DNA of 32,771 nucleotides. It comes from Bacteroidota bacterium (lineage in GTDB: Bacteria > Bacteroidota > Bacteroidia > UKL13-3). The stretch lies in NCBI GenBank assembly GCA_947481365.1, contig CANKGI010000005.1, forward strand, positions 1-32,771. The letters run 5' to 3'. This document shows positions 26,401-32,771 of the stretch, piece by piece. A model generated the notes under the pieces. It was not told the DNA's origin and did no database searches. It saw only the letters and a program-made list of their open reading frames with translations. The position numbers were made by a program, and so were the translations under genes. The first letter of the stretch is position 1. Every line of letters starts with the position of its first letter.

Positions 26401-29400
26401 ATATACAAACTAGCAACATTGTTACCCGGTAATACGGTGCCTAACATATTTGCTCCAGTTGCAAAACTTACAAGATTTGTTGTAACAAAACCACCGGCCC
26501 TAAACGGATAGGTTCCTGTAGAATAGTAAACATTATTATCTATTGTGTATAATGCTGTACCAACGTTAGCCGGAGTAATAACATAAATTGATTGTTCGCC
26601 TTGTGGTGAAACAAAAATATTATTCATAATTTTCACATTGGTATATGTAGCAGGAACAGTGTTGTTTGTTACCATTGCTCCACCTGCATTACTTGCATCG
26701 GCAGTATTTAATTTTACTGTATTATATACCACATCGAGGTATGCATTATTTACTTCATAAATACCATAAGTTACATATGATGCAGCTCCAATCTGAATCA
26801 TATTGTTTGCAATCGTTTGTCTGAAAGATGCATTTCCTAAACCTGTTGAAGCATATATTCCATAACCACCAAGCGTGTTCGAAATACTATTTTTGGTGAT
26901 TGTGTTTCCGTTTTCAGAAGATGAAAGATATATACCATATGGGGAAGTATATCCTGCATTTATACCAATCGAATTAATGTTATTTTTTGTAACAGTTATT
27001 CCATTTTGATAATACAAATACATGCCACTTAAATATGCATTACTCATTGTTGAATTTCTGAAAATATTACCTGTTCCTTTTGGTGAAACAGAATTTCCAT
27101 AAACCACAACTCCGTAATAACCTCCAACAGAAGTACAACTATCAAATAAAATATAATTGGCATTGTTTCCTGCAGTTGTAGGGCTAGTTAATGACCCTGA
27201 TACAACAAATGGATTTACCAATGATGTTGTACCAATTGGAACACGGAAAGTACATTTTACAAATGTATTACTGTCGGCAGCATTTGTAAGTTCGGCAGCA
27301 AATGCATTCGATGTACTCAACCCGTCAAAAGTGAAATTTCTAAAAACTAAATTTCTAACACCACTTAGTAAAAGTGTTGCAGGTTGTGCTGCATTTCCGC
27401 TATAAGCAATTTTACAAAGAGATGAATCTCCACCATCAAAAATCAGTTTATTTGATCCTGATAAACCTGGTATAGCTGATGTAATTGCCAATTGCTGATT
27501 ATAAACTCCGGAAGCTACGTTTACTGTTACCGGACCACTAATACCACAAGTTTGTAACACCTGAATGAGTGAAGCAAAAGATGTGTAATTTGTAGTTGAA
27601 GCCGCTGAACTTGGATTTATAGTAAGTGTTCCTGTTAAAGGTGTACATACTGTATAGTTGATTGTATCATTTAATGGAAAACTATCATTAAGTGTATTTG
27701 GCAAACTCGACCAAACTTTTAAATTATAAATACCATTGGTTGCAAAATTATATGAACCAATCATGCTTGAAGAAGTATCGCCTGGATTGGCTGAGCCATA
27801 CCAATAATATGTTGGTTGACCAACAGTGTTTACGGTCCAATCAATGTTTGCACTATATAAAATTGACGTTCCATAATTTTTCAATGTTGCTGTTACATTT
27901 TGGTATCCTACACTTATTGGATTCAACGGACCCGTTATTCTAGAGATACCTGCATCATTTCCGGGAACCGAAAATTCATATGCACCGAAATCGGGTGTTG
28001 ATGTTCTACCTATTCCTAAAATATCTGTTGGAACTAAAGTTAAAATATTGGCACCTTTATTATTCAACGTATCATTTGATGGCTGATAAAAATCGGGTGC
28101 GATGTATAATCTAAAGTTAGGATTTGCAAAATAACTTGCCTGATCATACAAACCAGCATTTGCAGTTTTCCAATTTGCTAGTGTTTGGAAGTTTGCAGCA
28201 TAATATCCAACATATCCTGTTGATGAATTATTCACCATGTAATAACCATTGTTATTGATAACAAAAGTTCCTGAAGGTGTAAATGCTGATGGAATGTAAA
28301 TACAATATTTGCTACCTGTTCCTCCTCTATTTACATAAACCAAATTATTTCTGAAAGCAAAATTGTTGGTTGTTGCTGTACCTGTAAAATATAAACCATA
28401 CGTTGCACTTGCAGTGGTTGCAGTTGGATCATCTAACACAATTGTATTGTGGTAAAAATTCAGGTAATAAGATGATGAACCATAGAATCCATATTGAACT
28501 CCCTGCCCTTTAATATTGTAAATAACATTATTCCTTACAACTTCAGGAGCGGTTGTACTTCCATATGCAGCCGAAGAGAAATACATTCCATACATGGTGT
28601 TTGTGTTGGTAGGAGTTGCTTTATAAATATCATAAATCTGATTTTTTTCAATAGTATCACCATAATAAATTGATGAATTATAAAAACCATAAAATGTAGT
28701 AGTAGTAGTTCTAGTAGGCATACTAATTCTGTTACCAGAATATAAATTTTTGTAACCATATTGAAGATAGTACGAATACACATATGGATCTCTCATATCA
28801 TTTCCTACAAACTGATTGTACTGAACAACCGAAGTGTATTCACTACTTCCTCCCATATTGGTAATTCCATAATATGGGCCACCTGCGGCATTACCTTTTA
28901 ATATATTATTACGTATAATATTTCTAATTCCATTGTGAGTAGTACCACTTGTTGTAACGGAATTCGTTGAGCCTGAAAATGCAATAAACGCATTGGTTGA
29001 ACTTGTTCCAAGATTGGTAAAATCAATTGTATTATTCTCAATAACATTTGAATCGGCATGATTCGATAATAAAATTCCTATGCCATAAGTTACATTAAGT
29101 GTTTTAATAGTAAGTCCATTGATATTCATGTTATCAGTACCATTCAACATTAATATAAAGCAATTGCTAGCATCCGGATTTGCTTGCAGTATATTTCCAT
29201 TTCCATTTATTGTTATTTTATTTGTAGCGGATGCACCATTGATCACATTGAACATAATTTGTTCAGTATATGGTCCACTTCCGGGCACAACATTCACAGT
29301 TATCGGACCTGAAATTCCTCCTCTGTTGCAAGCATCTTTCAATACAGTAAACGATTGAAAGTTTGAAGAACTGGCAGCTGCACCTGCATTTAATGTATAA

Positions 29401-32111
29401 GTTCCTGCACTTACTGCACAAAATGAATTAATTAAATATGCGGTATCATTTGAATTATTAGGATCGGTTGTCGTATTAGGATTAGTCGTCCATGCTGTGA
29501 TATTAACAGGAACACCTGTTGTATAATTTACCGTTCCCAATAAAATGTTTGAAGAAACTCCTGCTGCACTAAGTGAGCCAATCCAAGAGAATGGTGTTTG
29601 AGGAACTCCATTAAAAGTCCAGTTAACAGTTGCAGATGTTATTGTTGTTAATCCCGAATTTCTGATTGTAACATTAATTGGAATTACACCTGCTGCAAAT
29701 GGTGCAACTGGAATTACAACTGAGTTAACTCCTGCATCCACACTAATAGTTGGAGTAAATTCGTATGCTCCCGGATCAGGTGTTGTTGTTCTTGTAGCAC
29801 CAATAAAATCAATTCCAACTATTGATGATAAGTTTGCTCCTTTATTATTGATAAATCCTTCTTGTGGTGTAAGGTCACCTGTAGAAGGACTCAAGAAATT
29901 TGGAAAAATATTTATCGATGCTGCATCAAATATTCCGCTATTTGCAGATCTCCAATCTAAAAATGTTTGATAATTACTTAAGTAATATCCAACGTATGAA
30001 TTTGCACCAGAAACATTGTAAACGTTATTATTAAAATTGTACAAGGTTCCTGCTACTGATAAATTTACAGCATATTTAAAACTCGTACCACTTCTTGTAA
30101 TATTAAAGATATTGTTTCGCACATCTAAACCATTTCCGCTTATCAAACCATTATGAAATAATGCTACTGTTTGATATGCATTTGTAACAGCTGATGCTGC
30201 ATGATCAAAGCAAAACGAATTATGATAAATTTTAAAATTAGTTGAAGAACTAATATAAAAACCATAAACACTGCCACTGGATTGAATGTTGTAAAACTTA
30301 TTATTGGCCATTACAAAATCACTACCAACAGGTGTATTCGTTGATGCAGCATATACACCATAATAAGTATTGGTTGTAGTTGTTACACCACCATAAGGGT
30401 TTGTAAAAGTGTTTCCCCATAATGTATCTTTCTGACTTCCATTCACAGCATATATATTATATACAGTAGTAACAGAAGTTCGAGTTGGATTTCTGAAAAT
30501 ATTATTTTTTAAGAGCGTTCCGTTTGTGTAGTACATATACAATCCGTACACGTAAACATTCTCGATTATATTATTGATTAATTTATTGTTTGAAACAGTA
30601 GCTGCACTTGCTTGCGGACACAAAGTAATACCATAATAAGGGCCACCAGTTGTTGGATGTCCTTTTACATAACAATTGATAATGGTATCATATTTACCAT
30701 TAGCACCTGTTGTTGTTGCAGATGATAGAGAGTTACTAAAGACAATTCCTGCTGTGGATGTTGCAGTTCCCGTAACAAGTGCAAAATCAATTGTACATCC
30801 GTTAAATGTATTGTAATCGGCATTGGTATAAAAATGAATTCCCCAAGCATAAGTTGCATTTAATGGCTTAATGGTTAAATTATTAAATTTATAATAAGTA
30901 CCTGCTTGTAATCTAATAACCGAATAGTTTGCTGCATCGCAATTATATTGTATGGTACTTCCATTACCATTAAAAGTAATTGTATTGGTAGCTGAAGCCC
31001 CTGTAATTGCAGGAAAAATTAAACGCTCTGTGTAAGTTGAGTTTGTAACGTTAAACACAACTGGACCGGAAATTCCACAAGACATCATTGCTGAATCGGC
31101 AGCACCAAATGTTAAAAAATTAGTTGTTCCCGAACCTGCTGGATTGATTGTATACGTTCCACTTAAAGGTCCAGAACAATACACCTGAAAACTTCTACAT
31201 GTTGTATCATTTGAAGGAGAAACTGAACCAAATCCATTTGGATTTGTTGACCAAGCCCTCATACTATAAGCACCAGTTGCAGGAATAGCTAATAAAGTAG
31301 TAAATGTTGCATTGTATGTTGCACCAGGTGCAACTGATAATCCGGTTAAAGATTGATAAACCGGTGTATTGGATCCTAGCTGGTATCCAATATCTATTGA
31401 TGTTAATGTTACTGAAGAAAAATTCTTAATTGCAATGCCGATAGTGTTATTTCCAGAAATAAAACTTGCCGGAGATGAAAATCCGGTACTCATGGTTTCG
31501 ATAGTTGGAGAAGGCACCAATAAAGTGTAATCTTCGAACTCCGCAGAATACACGGTTGGACCACATGGTGTTGGAATGTTTGTTAATCCATCACTTGCAA
31601 TTCTAATTCTGTATATTCCTGCAGCTTGACCAACTGGTATTGTAAAAGTTCCTGTAACAATTGTATTTACAGCCAATCCTGTTGTTGAAGTATAAACCAA
31701 TTCTGGAGCAGTGGTTGCAAATGTTCCATCATTATTGTAGTCTATATAAATCCTAAAAGTAGTTGAGTTTCCTGCACCTACTTTTATCGAATAATTTACT
31801 ACAACACCAGCACCTGCTGTTAACACCTGACTAGTATAATCAAAATAAATTGGTGAACCCGTTCCACTCCCTGTTGTATTATTAATTTGCGTAGGTGCAG
31901 CAACTGTATTTAAGGTAACATTTTGAATACCCATACTATAACTACCAATGCTTGTTGCAGTGGGCAAACAGTATGTAGGTGCCGAATAGCACTGAGCATT
32001 ACTCACGTTAACGTGTATAAAAAGTAATAGGAATGAAAAAATAAAAATTGAGAAATTGCTGGTTGTGGTAGAAAAAGAACCACCAGTTAGAGTATCATTT
32101 TGCCTTTCCAT
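23466..32111 (-). CDS. Giant (2881 aa) secreted modular protein: GEVED-like domain, four tandem CARDB-like/parallel beta-helix modules, T9SS type A sorting domain
   Basis: Single uninterrupted ORF. Signal-peptide-like N-terminus ending SNAQ; IYIDYNNDGTFA...YRIRIASDG (GEVED-like); repeated ...TSxxVxW/Y... NITAWTxNPN ... GISGPVxxNV ... YGIYxS..N.I..N.I ... PDxGAYEF modules; C-terminal VSVYPNPFNSNINIAL...GVYFIKINVNGTETVQKIVKE. Confidence 0.93.
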   Translation of the reverse strand: MERQNDTLTGGSFSTTTSNFSIFIFSFLLLFIHVNVSNAQCYSAPTYCLPTATSIGSYSMGIQNVTLNTVAAPTQINNTTGSGTGSPIYFDYTSQVLTAGAGVVVNYSIKVGAGNSTTFRIYIDYNNDGTFATTAPELVYTSTTGLAVNTIVTGTFTIPVGQAAGIYRIRIASDGLTNIPTPCGPTVYSAEFEDYTLLVPSPTIETMSTGFSSPASFISGNNTIGIAIKNFSSVTLTSIDIGYQLGSNTPVYQSLTGLSVAPGATYNATFTTLLAIPATGAYSMRAWSTNPNGFGSVSPSNDTTCRSFQVYCSGPLSGTYTINPAGSGTTNFLTFGAADSAMMSCGISGPVVFNVTNSTYTERLIFPAITGASATNTITFNGNGSTIQYNCDAANYSVIRLQAGTYYKFNNLTIKPLNATYAWGIHFYTNADYNTFNGCTIDFALVTGTATSTAGIVFSNSLSSATTTGANGKYDTIINCYVKGHPTTGGPYYGITLCPQASAATVSNNKLINNIIENVYVYGLYMYYTNGTLLKNNIFRNPTRTSVTTVYNIYAVNGSQKDTLWGNTFTNPYGGVTTTTNTYYGVYAASTNTPVGSDFVMANNKFYNIQSSGSVYGFYISSSTNFKIYHNSFCFDHAASAVTNAYQTVALFHNGLISGNGLDVRNNIFNITRSGTSFKYAVNLSVAGTLYNFNNNVYNVSGANSYVGYYLSNYQTFLDWRSANSGIFDAASINIFPNFLSPSTGDLTPQEGFINNKGANLSSIVGIDFIGATRTTTPDPGAYEFTPTISVDAGVNSVVIPVAPFAAGVIPINVTIRNSGLTTITSATVNWTFNGVPQTPFSWIGSLSAAGVSSNILLGTVNYTTGVPVNITAWTTNPNTTTDPNNSNDTAYLINSFCAVSAGTYTLNAGAAASSSNFQSFTVLKDACNRGGISGPITVNVVPGSGPYTEQIMFNVINGASATNKITINGNGNILQANPDASNCFILMLNGTDNMNINGLTIKTLNVTYGIGILLSNHADSNVIENNTIDFTNLGTSSTNAFIAFSGSTNSVTTSGTTHNGIRNIIRNNILKGNAAGGPYYGITNMGGSSEYTSVVQYNQFVGNDMRDPYVYSYYLQYGYKNLYSGNRISMPTRTTTTTFYGFYNSSIYYGDTIEKNQIYDIYKATPTNTNTMYGMYFSSAAYGSTTAPEVVRNNVIYNIKGQGVQYGFYGSSSYYLNFYHNTIVLDDPTATTASATYGLYFTGTATTNNFAFRNNLVYVNRGGTGSKYCIYIPSAFTPSGTFVINNNGYYMVNNSSTGYVGYYAANFQTLANWKTANAGLYDQASYFANPNFRLYIAPDFYQPSNDTLNNKGANILTLVPTDILGIGRTSTPDFGAYEFSVPGNDAGISRITGPLNPISVGYQNVTATLKNYGTSILYSANIDWTVNTVGQPTYYWYGSANPGDTSSSMIGSYNFATNGIYNLKVWSSLPNTLNDSFPLNDTINYTVCTPLTGTLTINPSSAASTTNYTSFASLIQVLQTCGISGPVTVNVASGVYNQQLAITSAIPGLSGSNKLIFDGGDSSLCKIAYSGNAAQPATLLLSGVRNLVFRNFTFDGLSTSNAFAAELTNAADSNTFVKCTFRVPIGTTSLVNPFVVSGSLTSPTTAGNNANYILFDSCTSVGGYYGVVVYGNSVSPKGTGNIFRNSTMSNAYLSGMYLYYQNGITVTKNNINSIGINAGYTSPYGIYLSSSENGNTITKNSISNTLGGYGIYASTGLGNASFRQTIANNMIQIGAASYVTYGIYEVNNAYLDVVYNTVKLNTADASNAGGAMVTNNTVPATYTNVKIMNNIFVSPQGEQSIYVITPANVGTALYTIDNNVYYSTGTYPFRAGGFVTTNLVSFATGANMLGTVLPGNNVASLYMLPTFFSSTNLRSISPQLDGAAAVISTVIDDIDGNIRSVTNPDIGVYEFSKPANDAGAVSILVPTQPLVPGLSDVRVLIRNYGTMPLTSVDVSYKIGATINTQTFYNTIAAGNYDTVTFNSTSGPSSSSQQYNFTGGLVNITAWTSNPNFVVDSMNINDSTQLSICGGLSGNYTIDPAGSGSTNFTTIQSAIDKLTCGGVYGPVTFNIAAGTYTGQLLIPAIVGTSATNTILFKSATNNPASVTITSSTSTSITNYTINPVGLKYTTFRYITFQNANATYSRIIALNKNTLSNINCSDIEFRNCVFNGSTVASTADQYAIIYAPTNESPANLRFVSNAFNNGSIAITVSGPNVVNQNTIGLVADSNTFTNQYYAAFYLTNRFSNFIRKNQINLSSAYTASYGLYLSGVGQQSEISGNNIQNPAGTYGIYINMEAYYAIPGNLTIANNTINLLSTAASSYGISINNSSQIYMFNNTINNSSTSASSYGVYIVGNASFTSGATLYPASNNIQFVNNLVKVQSGYAFYTNDIYANAALNVMDYNLYYSAGTYISALSTMSGSPYSPANFASMKNKLFYGCDNHSLTAPIVFTSATNLLPSLSDSNSWALNGRGLQVFQMTSDYNGNFRSNDVITGAPDIGAFEFTPSVPPPFAVASTSPAYSATQYYTSFGDTIANVNWIAFGVLPNTFNVRYYSGTNPPSSTGYNVTNCYWSFVQSGTGLSYYYNLNLNYKPTMLGTVPSETNLALTSRPGVGSPWTAFYSSTYTLDTVARSIGTTFLSATADYTGTDMMNPLPIQLNAFNAKRIGKDALLDWKTASEMNSDYFVVERSFNGKSYEAINKLQAAGNSNSLKQYFYTDYKPVVSSSSKVVFYRLKMVDKDGKFEYSQVRMVRFDDENSNAVSVYPNPFNSNINIALTTENAGTANISVFNIVGKMIDTKEVKVSKGENNFVFDNMNDLHTGVYFIKINVNGTETVQKIVKE

Positions 32112-32204
32112 AAATTTAGGTTTAGTTTAGAAGTCCAAATTATATTAAAAAAACATTAAAAGCAAGCAACTTATATTGTCGGCAGATGGGCGAAATGAAT
32201 AGAG

Positions 32205-32771
32205 TTAATAAGCGTCAAGCCATTTTTTAAATTCAGATGAGCGTTCTCTGCTCACAACTATTTCATCATCAATATTTGGAAGCAAAATTACCTTCAGTTT
32301 ACCATTGAAAGATTGATGTACCGACTGTATTGATTTTATGGATGAGATGTATTGACGATTTAATTGAAAAAAATCAATAGGGTCGAGCATCTTTATTAAT
32401 TTATCAATTGAAAAATCTGTAATGTATTTACGCTCATCATGTGTTACCAAGTAGACTGCCTTTTCTTGTGCAAAGAAATAAGCAATATCACTAGTTAAAA
32501 CCGTCAATAATTTGGTTCCTGATTTAATCAAAAACCTTTTTTTATATTTAGCTTCTGTTTGATTAACCGCATTTAAAAAATCATCAATTTTAGCTGCATA
32601 ATTTATGCTTGTTGTAGTAATTGATTTTAATTTATGAAATGCATTTTTGAGTTCATCTTTATCAATAGGTTTTAGCAAATAATCAATACTATTTACTTTA
32701 AAAGCTTTCAAAGCAAATTCATCGTATGCTGTTGTAAAAATTATTGGGCAATTAATTTTTACATGATTAAA
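32205..32771 (-). CDS. LytTR-family two-component response regulator, 5' part outside window
   Basis: The reading frame is open to the window edge (NHVKINCPIIFTTAYDEFALKAFKVNSIDYLLKPIDKDEL: end of the receiver domain), followed by a LytTR DNA-binding domain (FLIKSGTKLLTVLTSDIAYFFAQEKAVYLVT...FFQLNRQYISSIKSIQ). The track's start at 32711 is an artefact of the edge. Confidence 0.93.
   Translation of the reverse strand, partial: FNHVKINCPIIFTTAYDEFALKAFKVNSIDYLLKPIDKDELKNAFHKLKSITTTSINYAAKIDDFLNAVNQTEAKYKKRFLIKSGTKLLTVLTSDIAYFFAQEKAVYLVTHDERKYITDFSIDKLIKMLDPIDFFQLNRQYISSIKSIQSVHQSFNGKLKVILLPNIDDEIVVSRERSSEFKKWLDAY

Noticed and set aside
24647-30859. Small ORFs inside the giant gene (24647-24916, 27157-27405, 27692-27943, 28535-28783, 29119-29358, 30665-30859)
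   Set aside because: All are alternative or antisense frames of the continuous 2881-aa ORF; no independent support.
23466-32111. Giant-gene repeats as a CRISPR or DNA satellite array
   Set aside because: The repeats are protein-level modules of about 1.7-1.8 kb with diverged DNA; no short identical direct repeats with regular spacers were seen.
32205-32711. Track start at 32711 as the real N-terminus of a 168-aa protein
   Set aside because: The frame continues upstream to the window edge with receiver-domain sequence (PIIFTTAYDEFALKAFKVNSIDYLLKPID).

Overview
AT-rich window that looks like a Bacteroidota chromosome, judged from T9SS C-terminal sorting domains, TAnnTTTG-type -7 promoter boxes and the gene families present. 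It is mostly housekeeping and envelope genes: a TonB-domain protein (partial), rlmD, murB, an LtaS-like sulfatase/phosphotransferase, an OMP-flippase-MmcQ operon, a DPP III (M49) lipoprotein, a TIGR02757 protein, an M61 peptidase, a Crp/Fnr regulator, folE plus a PTPS/QueD-like gene, an ECF sigma factor, an FG-GAP T9SS protein, murF, folB, an acyl-CoA dehydrogenase and a phosphohexomutase. The right quarter is one 8.6-kb gene for a 2881-aa secreted T9SS protein with four tandem CARDB-like/beta-helix modules. It is followed, at the right edge, by a truncated LytTR response regulator on the same strand. I see no CRISPR array, tRNA, rRNA, transposase, prophage or recognisable defence system. The most unusual non-coding signal is a set of several different short-period or palindromic repeat families in intergenic gaps, often flush against start or stop codons. 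The other points of interest are the modular architecture of the giant protein and two GTG-start genes that look leaderless. I found no convincing new multi-gene system.
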